64,000 nucleotides of DNA from assembly GCF_018617385.1 (NCBI RefSeq), contig NZ_JACSKA010000002.1, forward strand, positions 1 to 64,000, written 5' to 3'. The stretch comes from Exiguobacterium sp018617385 (GTDB lineage: Bacteria; Bacillota; Bacilli; Exiguobacteriales; Exiguobacteriaceae). Shown here one piece after another: positions 52,886 to 61,680 of this stretch (within the stretch, counting starts at the first letter, position 1; each line of letters opens with the position of its first letter). The notes beneath the pieces are model-generated. The model saw only the letters and a list, made by a program, of their open reading frames with translations. It had not been told where the DNA came from and did not search any database. Made by a program: the position numbers and the translations under genes.

Positions 52886-52972
52886 TTCATAGGCTAGACG
52901 AGTCATATAAAGCAATGCCCCAACGGTCCCAAGACCGATTAACGTTCCGAATACTACAACGATTTGTCCCAT
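52880..52972 (-). CDS. Thirty-residue single-helix membrane protein
   Basis: The ORF encodes a hydrophobic helix (IVVVFGTLIGLGTVGALLYM) and a short TRLAYES tail. Its ribosome binding site AAGAGGTG lies 5 nt before the ATG. It would insert in the membrane as a small subunit or regulator. It converges on bshB2 and the two stop codons overlap in TCATGA. The strong start context and clean helix argue for a real gene, but homology is unchecked. Confidence 0.5.
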   Translation of the reverse strand: MGQIVVVFGTLIGLGTVGALLYMTRLAYES

Positions 52973-53019
52973 GTTTTCACCTCTTCTAGACTGTACGAAC
53001 AATTCCATTCATTGGTTTC

Positions 53020-53048
53020 AAACACGTGCCATTCGCACGTGTTTTTTT
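53020..53048 (-). terminator. Terminator-like hairpin after uppP
   Basis: AAACACGTGC and GCACGTGTTT pair perfectly. The T-run is stronger on the plus strand (T7), so it may be bidirectional. Confidence 0.7.
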
Positions 53049-53881
53049 CAGAAGTAAAGTACGTAAATCACAACAGCCAATACGATTCGATAGATCGCAA
53101 ACGGCATCAATTTTACTTTGTTGATCAATTTCAAAAAGAACTTAATCGAAAGAAGTGCGAATAAAAATGCGCTGACGAAGCCGACGACAAACACGGGTAG
53201 CGTATCGAGCGTGAAATACGTCCACTTGCTATAGAGTGACAATGCACTCGCTCCAAACATGATCGGTACCGCCATGATGAACGTAAAATCTGCCGCTGCC
53301 CGGTGACTCATTCCGAGGAGAACCCCTCCAGAAATCGTTGAACCGGACCGTGAGAACCCTGGCCATAGCGAAAAACATTGAATCAAGCCGACACCAAGCG
53401 CTTGCTTATACGTGATGTCATCGAGCGTAGCGGTCGTCTGACGCTTCACACCGGATAAATCTGCAGCAATCATAAAGAACGCACCGACGACTAACCCAAT
53501 CAACACCGTCTTGACCGAGAAGAGATGTGTATCGATGTAGTCCTCAAACAGTACACCGAGGACGCCAGCAGGCAGCAATCCGATCAAAATATGTACGAGA
53601 TTGAATTGGCGTGTGGTTCCACTTTGTCTTAGGGTGAGCAAAGACTTCGGATTCAGTAATGCTTTGAACCGGTCTCGAAAGACGACCACGACCGCTAAAA
53701 TCGACCCTAATTGAATGACGATTTTAAACGTGTTCGCTACTTCCTGCCCTAAAAACTGACTCGAATTCAACCAGAGACCATCCACGAGAATCATATGACC
53801 GGTCGACGAGACCGGGGCAAATTCCGTCAATCCCTCGACGACACCTAATAAAAATCCTACAAATAATTCATACCATTCCAC
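53048..53881 (-). CDS. uppP: Undecaprenyl-diphosphate phosphatase
   Basis: A 277-residue membrane enzyme (BacA/UppP family) that recycles undecaprenyl diphosphate for cell-wall synthesis and can confer bacitracin tolerance. Active-site blocks are VEGLTEFAPVSSTGHMIL near the N-terminus and WPGFSRSGSTISGGVLLG near residue 170. Start is GTG at 53881, 7 nt after AGGAG. Confidence 0.94.
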   Translation of the reverse strand: MEWYELFVGFLLGVVEGLTEFAPVSSTGHMILVDGLWLNSSQFLGQEVANTFKIVIQLGSILAVVVVFRDRFKALLNPKSLLTLRQSGTTRQFNLVHILIGLLPAGVLGVLFEDYIDTHLFSVKTVLIGLVVGAFFMIAADLSGVKRQTTATLDDITYKQALGVGLIQCFSLWPGFSRSGSTISGGVLLGMSHRAAADFTFIMAVPIMFGASALSLYSKWTYFTLDTLPVFVVGFVSAFLFALLSIKFFLKLINKVKLMPFAIYRIVLAVVIYVLYF

Positions 53882-53959
53882 ATTGTTTCTCCTATTGATT
53901 CATCAAGATTGTTCTCATCATACACTTCTCGACACAATCTTTCGTCCGTCTTAAGACGT

Positions 53960-53993
53960 AAAAACAGACATGGCTTATGACCCATGTCTGTAA
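53960..53993 (-). terminator. Terminator of the MFS gene
   Basis: ACAGACATGG and CCATGTCTGT pair on the minus strand, followed by T5. Confidence 0.85.
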
Positions 53994-53996
53994 AGA

Positions 53997-55160
53997 TTAG
54001 CGGATAGTCGCATGAACGAACCAAACGACAAGCCCGATTAAGATGAACGCCAAAAATAGCGACGCTGTCGTTCCTACAATAAAGACAAACCCCAACACAA
54101 GGATACCGAGATGCCATAGCATCGAGACAGATGATTCGGTCGTCGCTCGGATATCGGAAGGCACCTGATGATGCAAGAGCCCAAAATAGAGTGGCTCCAT
54201 CGCACCATACAATAGAGCTAGAAGTCCCATCACCCCGATTCCAATCGGACTCGGGAACAACCCGACGATGAGAAATCCACCGCCCATTAACCAACCGAAC
54301 CCGTTTAACCAACGCTCGGATGACGCAAATCGTATAAGCGTCCCCGCAAAAAGTTGTCCAGGTAACTGAATCAAAAGCAGGACGCTTGAAATGGCACCGA
54401 ACCAATAGATTGGGATGGATACATCACGTGCATACAGTTGCCAGAACTCATCGACGAAATTGAATGCGGACACGGCTGCCAAAAAACCGATGGTGACGTT
54501 ACGAAGGGATGTGTGCGACCACACAAATTGAAATCCTTTCAACAAGTGCCGCCACGTCAATCGGTCTTCTCCTTCGCCGTGAACGGGTTCAACGAGAAAT
54601 AAGCTACACACGGTCGCCATCAATAAACTGAGAATGGAAAGTCTGTAGTTCCACTCCAATGGAAGGTACTGAGCCAACATACTGCCACTCCATGCCGCCG
54701 TCACAGCGGCCATAATCCCAATCGCGTTCAGTTTTCCAAGAACCCGTTCGAACGACGACGCTTCATGACTTTCTTGTAAGGACTCGTATAGCAGCGCATT
54801 CTCCGCCCCACTTCGAATGACCGACCCAACGGCCGAACAGCTGATGGCGACAAAAAAACCGCTGAAGGTGAACGAATATAACAAGATCCAAAACGATAAC
54901 CACTCTAAGGCTACACCTGCCTGGATCAGCCGACGCCGTGTCGTTCGGTCCGCCCACACGCCGGTCGGCACCTCGAACAAGACGATGATGAGCGCATAGA
55001 TCATCTCCAAGTAGACGACTTCTTGAATGGTGATACCTCGCGACTCCCAAAACAACCGTTCAATCACATATGCGGGAATCAGCCCTTCAAACCAACGAAT
55101 CCACCCTAACCAAACAATGTTTCGACGAACTTAACTCGGTGAACGTGCTCGTTTTTTCAT
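53997..55160 (-). pseudogene. MFS transporter interrupted by an early in-frame stop
   Basis: The reading frame for a major facilitator protein with about 11-12 helices begins at an ATG (55160) behind AAGGAGGAG and reads MKKRARSPS, then TAA (55131-55133), then continues in the same frame as VRRNIVWLGWIRWFEGLIPA into the rest. The conserved VFEVPTGVWADRTTRR-like loop lies in the intact part. Without read-through, translation could restart only at the GTG at 55067, losing most of helix 1. A single base change would explain this. The substrate is unknown. Confidence 0.65.
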
Positions 55161-55196
55161 TTAAATCTCCTCCTTACTTGTCTATTCCCGAAAACA

Positions 55197-55226
55197 CAAA
55201 AAAACCACGAGACGAATCTCGTGGTC
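55197..55226 (-). terminator. Terminator of the DJ-1/PfpI gene
   Basis: CCACGAG and CTCGTGG pair, followed by T7 on the minus strand. Confidence 0.85.
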
Positions 55227-55232
55227 GACGTG

Positions 55233-55745
55233 TTATTTCAATAAGTTGAGCATCTCGCGATTGAATGCTGGAATATCATCCGGCTGACGGCTCGTCACGA
55301 GCTGGTTTTGGCAGACGACAACTTCTTTGTCCGCATATTTCGCTCCGGCATACTCCATGTCGACTTTAATCGATTTGTAGCCGGTCGCGTCACGACCTTC
55401 TAACGTCTTCGCCGTAATCAACAGCTGTGGTCCGTGACAGATGGCAAAGACAGGCTTTTTCGCATCCATGAAGGCTTTGGCGAACGAGACGAAACGCTCG
55501 TCCTCACGCAACAAGTCAGGTGAGAATCCGCCCGGCAAGAGAAGGGCATCAAAATCTTCTGGCGATACATCGTCAATCGATTGGTCGATGTTCACTTTCG
55601 CCTCCCCTTGTTTCCCTTCTACCGTATTACCCGCTTTCTTCTCGATCGTCACGACATCATGTCCCGCATCCACCAATGCGTCACGGGGACCCGTGAATTC
55701 TACATCTTCAAACATATCCGTAATGAGCGTTGCTACTTTTGCCAT
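55233..55745 (-). CDS. DJ-1/PfpI family protein (general stress protein type)
   Basis: A 170-residue class I glutamine-amidotransferase-like protein with the nucleophile elbow AICHGPQLL (Cys105 or nearby) and the upstream Glu in MFEDVEF. Bacillales relatives such as YfkM are general stress proteins, and some members repair glycated molecules or act as chaperones. Activity is not assignable from sequence. Confidence 0.85.
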   Translation of the reverse strand: MAKVATLITDMFEDVEFTGPRDALVDAGHDVVTIEKKAGNTVEGKQGEAKVNIDQSIDDVSPEDFDALLLPGGFSPDLLREDERFVSFAKAFMDAKKPVFAICHGPQLLITAKTLEGRDATGYKSIKVDMEYAGAKYADKEVVVCQNQLVTSRQPDDIPAFNREMLNLLK

Positions 55746-55827
55746 GTTCTAAACACTCCCTCTGTTTGTTTTATGCACATAAGGACTGTTCCACTGGCAT
55801 GAATCCGTTAAACATCTCAAGTGGCGT

Positions 55828-56412
55828 TCAACGGAACTTCGAGACGTACGGATTGTCGCGTTCAAAGAAGCGATACGGGTAGTCACGTGCCTCGCCCGTA
55901 TTCGGGATCCCGATACGGGGACCCGCCTCAATCACTACTCCTGCCTTACCCTCCGCGATGTAGAGTGGGTCTTGTTGAAAGGAATGGCCGTATAGATCCA
56001 TTGTGATTCCGAGTGCTTTCGTCAACTTCCCTGGTCCGTTCGTCTGGTCATATCGCTTCACTCCGGGACGGTTCGAAGCAATCCATTCATGTCCTTGAAT
56101 CGGTTCGACGGCTCGAATCAAGACGGCTTCCGGAGTACCGACCGGACCGCTGACCACGTTCAGGAGCGTATGTGTATGCATTTGATACGTGTATACATGC
56201 CCAGGCTGTCCGAACATGACTTCCGTCCGTTTCGTTCGACGCCCTCCGAAGCTATGCGCCGCCCGGTCGATGGCACCGAGGTAAGCCTCTGTCTCGACAA
56301 TCTTCGCAATGATGTCACCTTCTGGATGTCGCCGCACCAAATATTGCCCGAGTAAGGCGCGTGCCAATTCGAGTGTCGGTTGTTCATAAAATGCTGGATC
56401 GAGTCGCTTCAT
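55828..56412 (-). CDS. 3-methyladenine DNA glycosylase (AAG/MPG family)
   Basis: A 194-residue repair enzyme that removes alkylated purines. It has the catalytic Glu in IVETEAYLGAIDRAAHS and the MFGQPGHVYTYQMH substrate-pocket block, and length fits bacterial members such as YxlJ. GGAGGTGG precedes the ATG at 56412. It is monocistronic. Confidence 0.92.
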   Translation of the reverse strand: MKRLDPAFYEQPTLELARALLGQYLVRRHPEGDIIAKIVETEAYLGAIDRAAHSFGGRRTKRTEVMFGQPGHVYTYQMHTHTLLNVVSGPVGTPEAVLIRAVEPIQGHEWIASNRPGVKRYDQTNGPGKLTKALGITMDLYGHSFQQDPLYIAEGKAGVVIEAGPRIGIPNTGEARDYPYRFFERDNPYVSKFR

Positions 56413-56461
56413 GGTTCCACCTCCGTTTCTCCTATTTTCTCAAAAGTCATATGTTGCACTC

Positions 56462-56492
56462 AAAAAAGATGCCCTGCATGGCAGGACACCTC
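56462..56492 (-). terminator. Terminator of nhaC
   Basis: TGTCCTGC and GCAGGGCA pair (one mismatch) around CAT, followed by T6 on the minus strand. Confidence 0.75.
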
Positions 56493-56496
56493 GATA

Positions 56497-57873
56497 TTAT
56501 GATGCGATTTTAAGCGATTCACGTTGCTTCCCCAATCGGACGTATCCCAAGATGATGGAGAAGACCGGGCTGAGCCAGAGGAAGAACGCAAATGGTGCGT
56601 ATTCTAATACAGGTACGCCGAGTGTCGCTGCGAAGAACGCTCCCGAGACACCCCAAGGTATGAGCGGGTTGATCACAGTTCCACCGTCCTCAAGCGCCCG
56701 TGACAAGTAGCGCGGGTCGATCCCACGATCGATAAACCCTTGCTTGAACGCCTGACCCGGTAAGAGAATCGACAAGTACTGTTCTCCTGCGAGCAAGTTG
56801 ACCCCGATTGAACTGAGGACGACTGATAGGACCGAGCTCCCTGGTGACTTCAAACGCTCGAGCAACGATTCAACGATGGCTTGGAAGACACCGAGTTCAC
56901 GTAACAAGCCACCGAATGCAAGGGCGATCAAGACGAGACTGACCGACCAAAGCATCGATTCAAGACCACCACGATCGAGTACCGTCGCAATCGTTTCATT
57001 CTCGACACCTGATTTGAAGCCCGACTGCATGACACCGAGCCAGTTCGAGATGCTCCAGTTGCCTTGAACAAAACCGGTCGTCAACACACCCGCGAACATC
57101 CCAACGAGCATCGTCGGTAAGACCGGCATCCGACGGAACGCAAGCACTGCGACGAGCACAGGGGCAATCAACGTGAGCCATGAGAGGTCAAACCGTCCGC
57201 TGAGCGCGGCTTGCGCCTCTGCAATTTGTGCCGTGTCGGCAGTTTGACCGCTACGTCCGAGGAACGTGAATAAAATCAACGTGATGATGAACGCTGGAAT
57301 CGTCGTCCCCATCATGAAGCGAATGTGGTCGAACAGTTTGACACCCGCCACTGCCGGCGCAAAGTTCGTCGTATCCGACAACGGGCTCATCTTGTCTCCG
57401 AAGAGGGCACCCGATACGATCGCACCTGCGGCGAGCGCCGGCGAGATGCCTAGTGCCGTCCCGATTCCAAATAAGGCGACACCGACCGTTCCGACGGTTG
57501 TAAACGCACTTCCTGTGAAGGTCGAGACGATCATCGTGATTAATAAAACACTCGGTAAGAACCATTCAGCAGAGATTGTATTTAGACCGATGGAGAGGAT
57601 CGTCGCGACCGTCCCGGACATTTGCCATACTCCGATGAGCATCCCAATCAACAACAAAATCAATACCGGCATGATCGCTTCACGAATCCCGTTGATCATC
57701 GCCGTTTCAATCTGTTTGAAGTCGCGTGAACGATAATACGCGTATCCACCTACCATTACCATTGTGCCAAAAATCGCCATATGTGGCGTCGCTTTGGCCA
57801 AAAACATCAGTGCGAGCAAGGTGATCCCGCTCATCAACACGACGAATACAGCTTCTTTTCCTTTCATCTGCAT
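56497..57873 (-). CDS. nhaC: Na+/H+ antiporter NhaC
   Basis: A 458-residue polytopic membrane protein with NhaC motifs (TGSAFTTVGTVGVALFGIG, GALFGDKMSPLSDTTNFAPAVAG, LLAGEQYLSILLPGQAF). It should exchange sodium for protons in sodium and pH homeostasis; some relatives swap malate and lactate. Start at 57873 has GAGGGG upstream. It differs clearly from the S-box-controlled family member at 20774-22057. Confidence 0.88.
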   Translation of the reverse strand: MQMKGKEAVFVVLMSGITLLALMFLAKATPHMAIFGTMVMVGGYAYYRSRDFKQIETAMINGIREAIMPVLILLLIGMLIGVWQMSGTVATILSIGLNTISAEWFLPSVLLITMIVSTFTGSAFTTVGTVGVALFGIGTALGISPALAAGAIVSGALFGDKMSPLSDTTNFAPAVAGVKLFDHIRFMMGTTIPAFIITLILFTFLGRSGQTADTAQIAEAQAALSGRFDLSWLTLIAPVLVAVLAFRRMPVLPTMLVGMFAGVLTTGFVQGNWSISNWLGVMQSGFKSGVENETIATVLDRGGLESMLWSVSLVLIALAFGGLLRELGVFQAIVESLLERLKSPGSSVLSVVLSSIGVNLLAGEQYLSILLPGQAFKQGFIDRGIDPRYLSRALEDGGTVINPLIPWGVSGAFFAATLGVPVLEYAPFAFFLWLSPVFSIILGYVRLGKQRESLKIAS

Positions 57874-58035
57874 CGACGTCCCCTCCTTTCGTTATATCTT
57901 TATGATTTATTATTTCGCCTAACCGCTTAAACGCTTTTATGCACAAAAGCATATCAGTGATGTTTTTTACTATACTCGCTTCCTTTCTCCCTGTCAAACG
58001 TCTTTTTATGATAAATTATATGCTTGAGGGTGACC

Positions 58036-58075
58036 TCCGGAGTTCGTAACCTCCTCCGACATCAAAACTAGCGAA
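58036..58075 (+). promoter_or_regulatory. preQ1 class I riboswitch
   Basis: CGGAG (58038-58042) and CTCCG (58054-58058) form P1 around TTCGTAACCTC, and the A-rich tail ATCAAAACTAGC follows, as in preQ1-I aptamers. The queC ribosome binding site comes 5-6 nt later, so control is probably at translation start. It fits the downstream queCDEF operon. Confidence 0.82.
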
Positions 58076-58090
58076 AAGGAAGTGTGCTTC

Positions 58091-58735
58091 ATGCAACACG
58101 AAAAAGCATTGGTCGTCTTTAGTGGTGGCCAAGATTCAACCACTTGCCTGTTTTGGGCAAAACAACAATTCTCTCATGTGGAGGCGGTGACGTTCGCATA
58201 TGGTCAACGCCATGATGCGGAAATCGAGGTCGCAAAAGAAATCGCGGCAGAGCTCGATGTCCCACACCACATCCTCGACTTGTCCCTACTCGGACAACTC
58301 ACATCGAACGCGCTCACGAGACACGATCTCGACATCGACAATGCGGATGTTCCAAATACGTTCGTCGATGGACGCAACCATCTATTCTTATCATTTGCGG
58401 CCGTCATGGCCAAACAACTCGGTATGCATCACATCGTGACCGGTGTATGTGAAACGGACTTTTCAGGTTACCCGGATTGCCGAGACCAATTCATCAAATC
58501 ACTCAATGTGACACTCAATTTAGCAATGGATTATCCATTCGTCATCGACACACCGCTCATGTGGCTCGATAAAAAAGAGACGTGGGCACTCGCCGACGAG
58601 CTCGGTGCCTTTGACTACGTCAAAGAACGCACGCTCACTTGCTACAACGGTGTCATCGGTTCAGGTTGTGGCGAATGTCCGGCGTGTAAGCTTCGTCAAA
58701 ACGGACTCACAGCTTACGAGGAGGTGCGCGTATGA
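58091..58735 (+). CDS. queC: 7-cyano-7-deazaguanine synthase
   Basis: A 214-residue ATP-dependent enzyme that makes preQ0 from CDG. It has the PP-loop SGGQDSTT and a C-terminal zinc site with CGECPAC. The ATG at 58091 follows AAGGAAG; a GTG three codons earlier overlaps that site. It is the first gene of queCDEF and overlaps queD by ATGA. Confidence 0.95.
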   Translation: MQHEKALVVFSGGQDSTTCLFWAKQQFSHVEAVTFAYGQRHDAEIEVAKEIAAELDVPHHILDLSLLGQLTSNALTRHDLDIDNADVPNTFVDGRNHLFLSFAAVMAKQLGMHHIVTGVCETDFSGYPDCRDQFIKSLNVTLNLAMDYPFVIDTPLMWLDKKETWALADELGAFDYVKERTLTCYNGVIGSGCGECPACKLRQNGLTAYEEVRV

Positions 58736-59190
58736 AACATGCTCCATTCCTCGCTCCGACCAGTGTCGAATCAAAGCAAGAAGGCTCGCTCATCTACTGT
58801 CCGCATCGCGTTCAAATCGTCAAAGAAGTGACGTTCGACGCAGCGCACCATCTTTTTGATTATGACGGCAAATGTCGTGCTCTTCATGGTCATACGTATA
58901 AGCTCCAAATGGGTGTCAGCGGCTTTCTCGACAATCGCGGGATGACGCTCGACTTTGGTGACTTGAAAAAGATCTTCAAAGAAGAGCTTGAGCCATATCT
59001 CGACCATCGCTATTTGAACGAGTCACTCCCTTATATGAATACAACTGCAGAAAACATGTGCTATTGGATTTTTGAACAACTAGCGACACACTTGCCAAAT
59101 GAACGCGACGTCCGTGTCGAATTCGTCCGCTTGTATGAAACGCCGACGTCGTACGCTGAGTTCCGCCGTGAATGGTTGGTGGAATCGTGA
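58732..59190 (+). CDS. queD: 6-carboxy-5,6,7,8-tetrahydropterin synthase
   Basis: A 152-residue tunnel-fold enzyme acting on dihydroneopterin triphosphate. Zinc-binding His residues are in FDAAHHLF and LHGHTYKL, and catalytic Cys lies in GKCRALHGH. The first 25 residues (APFLAPTSVESK) extend beyond the short bacterial core. It overlaps queC and queE by four bases each. Confidence 0.93.
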   Translation: MKHAPFLAPTSVESKQEGSLIYCPHRVQIVKEVTFDAAHHLFDYDGKCRALHGHTYKLQMGVSGFLDNRGMTLDFGDLKKIFKEELEPYLDHRYLNESLPYMNTTAENMCYWIFEQLATHLPNERDVRVEFVRLYETPTSYAEFRREWLVES

Positions 59191-59882
59191 AAATTCCTGT
59201 TCTTGAAGTGTTCGGACCAACCTTCCAAGGCGAAGGCCGGGCCATCGGACAGAAGACGATGTTCGTCCGGACCGCCGGTTGCGATTATCGCTGTTCGTGG
59301 TGCGATTCCGCCTTCACGTGGGACGGTTCAGAAAAACCAGACATGCTGACAGCCGATGAGGTCATCGCTCGCCTGGACGCACTGGGTATGTACGATTACG
59401 TCACCATCTCGGGTGGCAATCCGCTCCTCATCGCGGCTATGGAAGACCTCGTTGTGAAGTTGAAAGAACGTGGTGTCACACTCGCTGTCGAGACGCAAGG
59501 TAGCCGCTATCAAGATTGGCTCACACAAATCGATGACGTGACCCTCAGTCCGAAACCTCCATCGTCTGGTATGAAGACCAACTGGGAGCAACTCGACGCC
59601 ATCGTCGAACGGTTACGCCCGGAGCAGACGACATTCAAAGTCGCTGTCTTTGATGAGGTGGACCTCGCCTACGCAAAAGAAGTGCAACTGCGCTACTCAC
59701 CGGACGTCATGTATTTGTCGGCCGGTAACCCAGAGCCTGGTGCAGACGGCGACATCACCGATGCCCAGCTCCGTCGTTTGAAACAACTATGGGAAGACGT
59801 TGCACGCGACCCGTCATGGCAAAGCGTCCGCGTCCTACCACAACTACACACATTACTGTACGCCAACGAACGTGGCGTCTAA
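59187..59882 (+). CDS. queE: 7-carboxy-7-deazaguanine synthase (radical SAM)
   Basis: A 231-residue radical SAM enzyme that rearranges CPH4 to CDG. The [4Fe-4S] site is CDYRCSWC (Cx3Cx2C) after the FGPTFQGEG motif, and TISGGNP follows. The GTG at 59187 overlaps the queD stop (GTGA), and this start gives the canonical N-terminus (MKIPVLEVFG). Confidence 0.94.
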   Translation: MKIPVLEVFGPTFQGEGRAIGQKTMFVRTAGCDYRCSWCDSAFTWDGSEKPDMLTADEVIARLDALGMYDYVTISGGNPLLIAAMEDLVVKLKERGVTLAVETQGSRYQDWLTQIDDVTLSPKPPSSGMKTNWEQLDAIVERLRPEQTTFKVAVFDEVDLAYAKEVQLRYSPDVMYLSAGNPEPGADGDITDAQLRRLKQLWEDVARDPSWQSVRVLPQLHTLLYANERGV

Positions 59883-59893
59883 GGAGAATGAAC

Positions 59894-60382
59894 ATGAGAC
59901 CAGAAGACTTACAAGACCTCTCGCTCCTCGGACAGAAGAGCGTCCCATATATTTTTGAATACACACCTGACGTCCTTGAGGCGTTCCCGAATCGTCATCC
60001 GGAGAACGACTACTTCGTGAAATTCAACGCACCCGAATTTACATCGTTGTGCCCGATCACGAACCAACCGGACTTCGCAACCATCTACATCTCGTACATC
60101 CCGGATGAGAAACTCGTCGAGTCGAAGTCGTTGAAGTTGTACTTGTTCAGCTTCCGTAACCACGGTGACTTCCACGAGAACTGCATCAATGTCATCGGGA
60201 AAGATCTCGTCAAGTTGATGGAGCCGCGCTATCTCGAAGTGTGGGGGAAATTCACACCACGTGGCGGTATCTCGATCGATCCGTACTACAACTACGGAAA
60301 GCCTGGCACGAAGTATGAAAAAATGGCAGAACACCGTCTGTTCAACCATGACCTGTATCCAGAGACGGTCGACAACCGTTAA
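59894..60382 (+). CDS. queF: NADPH-dependent preQ0 reductase
   Basis: A 162-residue enzyme that reduces the nitrile of preQ0 to preQ1. It has the active-site Cys in FTSLCPITNQPDF and the family signature LYLFSFRNHGDFHE. The ATG at 59894 has AAGGAG 7 nt upstream. It ends the queCDEF operon, whose product preQ1 would be the riboswitch ligand. Confidence 0.95.
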   Translation: MRPEDLQDLSLLGQKSVPYIFEYTPDVLEAFPNRHPENDYFVKFNAPEFTSLCPITNQPDFATIYISYIPDEKLVESKSLKLYLFSFRNHGDFHENCINVIGKDLVKLMEPRYLEVWGKFTPRGGISIDPYYNYGKPGTKYEKMAEHRLFNHDLYPETVDNR

Positions 60383-60384
60383 TT

Positions 60385-60424
60385 GAAAAGTAGGCGCTCC
60401 AATCTGGAGTCGCCTACTTTTTTT
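60385..60424 (+). terminator. Terminator of queCDEF
   Basis: AAAGTAGGCG and CGCCTACTTT pair with an inner CCA/TGG, followed by TTTT. The convergent DedA-like gene ends inside it. Confidence 0.88.
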
Positions 60425-61070
60425 GATAGCGATGAATCTGTCGCTTGATCGGTTCACGGAAAACGGTCGCAACGAGCGTCAACACGAGCATGATTCCAAA
60501 TGCCAAGGCGATGAGCGTCCAATCCCCACTGGCGATACTACTCCCGAGAAAATTGTTCGCAAACGCTCCGGGAATCATACCGACGACGGTCGCAAACAAA
60601 TAGGCGAGTACGTTTACTTTTGCCAAACCAGAAGCATAGCTGACCAAATCGAAATTGACGAGCGGGATGAGACGTAAGATGAGGACGTAAAAGAAGCCGT
60701 CTTCTTCGATTTTACGCTGAATGGCTTCGTAATTCGTTGATTCGAAGTGATGCAGGAAACGGTCGCCGAAATAAACGGCTACATAATACGCAACAAGCGC
60801 ACTCAATGTCGCCCCGATGACGGTATAGATGACGCCCGGTAACATTCCAAACGCCAAGCCACCGGCGACCGACAAGACGGACGTCGGGAACAAGATGAGC
60901 GGACGAACGGTGAACAACAAGATGTAAATGAGCGGAGCCAACCATCCGAATTGAATGATGTAGTCCCGAATATGGCCTGGGCTTACGTCAACCCACTGAT
61001 AAAGGAATGTCGCCGTCCCGAACAGGAGTAGAACGAGTGCAATCATCCATTGTATCTTCCACTTCTTCAT
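60414..61070 (-). CDS. TVP38/TMEM64 (VTT domain) membrane protein
   Basis: A 218-residue membrane protein with about six helices and the VTT signature GGLAFGMLPGVIYTVIGATLSA, then LRLIPLVNFDLVSYASGLA. It is a closer match to the classical family than the gene at 22075-22719. The role is presumed in membrane lipid balance. GAGGAGGAGG precedes the ATG at 61070. Confidence 0.85.
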   Translation of the reverse strand: MKKWKIQWMIALVLLLFGTATFLYQWVDVSPGHIRDYIIQFGWLAPLIYILLFTVRPLILFPTSVLSVAGGLAFGMLPGVIYTVIGATLSALVAYYVAVYFGDRFLHHFESTNYEAIQRKIEEDGFFYVLILRLIPLVNFDLVSYASGLAKVNVLAYLFATVVGMIPGAFANNFLGSSIASGDWTLIALAFGIMLVLTLVATVFREPIKRQIHRYQKK

Positions 61071-61180
61071 CGTCCTCCTCCTCTCTATTTGCTTTTATTC
61101 CCGTAATCGAGGATGTCATCCACCTTTTTTCAGCCATCTCGATATGGTACGGTTAGAAAAAGCAGAAGGAGGAAATCGAT

Positions 61181-61678
61181 ATGAACCTTGCAGATGCCCT
61201 AACATTGAAACAGTTGCTCCATGAGCAAATCGATACATTGACCGAAGAGATTGAGCATGTGGCGTTCATCTCGCTTCAAGCGAATGAATCCATTCCTACC
61301 ATTCAGTCCCGTTCCCTTCAAGACATCGAGATGGAACTTGAACACATCCGTCTAGACTTACGTCAGCTCGACCGTCTCATTCAAGAGGCGAACGTCCAGG
61401 CCGTTGTCGAGACGCACGACGGTCCGCTTCCGCTCGTCGAGGCAATCGAACTTGCTGTTCAGTTACGCGTCCAAGCACGACTTTATGAAAAATTATCGCT
61501 TCGTCCGAAGAAAGACTATGTGCATGGGGTTGCCGTGATCAAACACGCCTTATACGATCCGGAGCTGTATCGCCTGAAAGCACGCGATATTAAGAAGCGT
61601 GCCATTCGAATCGAAAGTGCGATTCAAGCCGTCCGTTATCAGACTGACATTGAATTTGATGCATCACGATATATGTAA
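61181..61678 (+). CDS. DIP1984-like helical protein
   Basis: A 165-residue, almost all-helical protein starting MNLADALTLKQLLHEQI, with long heptad-like helices as in the DIP1984 family. Function is unknown. AGAAGGAGG precedes the ATG. Its stop codon lies immediately before an A6-GCGAAGG terminator half-site that is now interrupted by the structured element downstream. Confidence 0.65.
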   Translation: MNLADALTLKQLLHEQIDTLTEEIEHVAFISLQANESIPTIQSRSLQDIEMELEHIRLDLRQLDRLIQEANVQAVVETHDGPLPLVEAIELAVQLRVQARLYEKLSLRPKKDYVHGVAVIKHALYDPELYRLKARDIKKRAIRIESAIQAVRYQTDIEFDASRYM

Positions 61679-61680
61679 AA

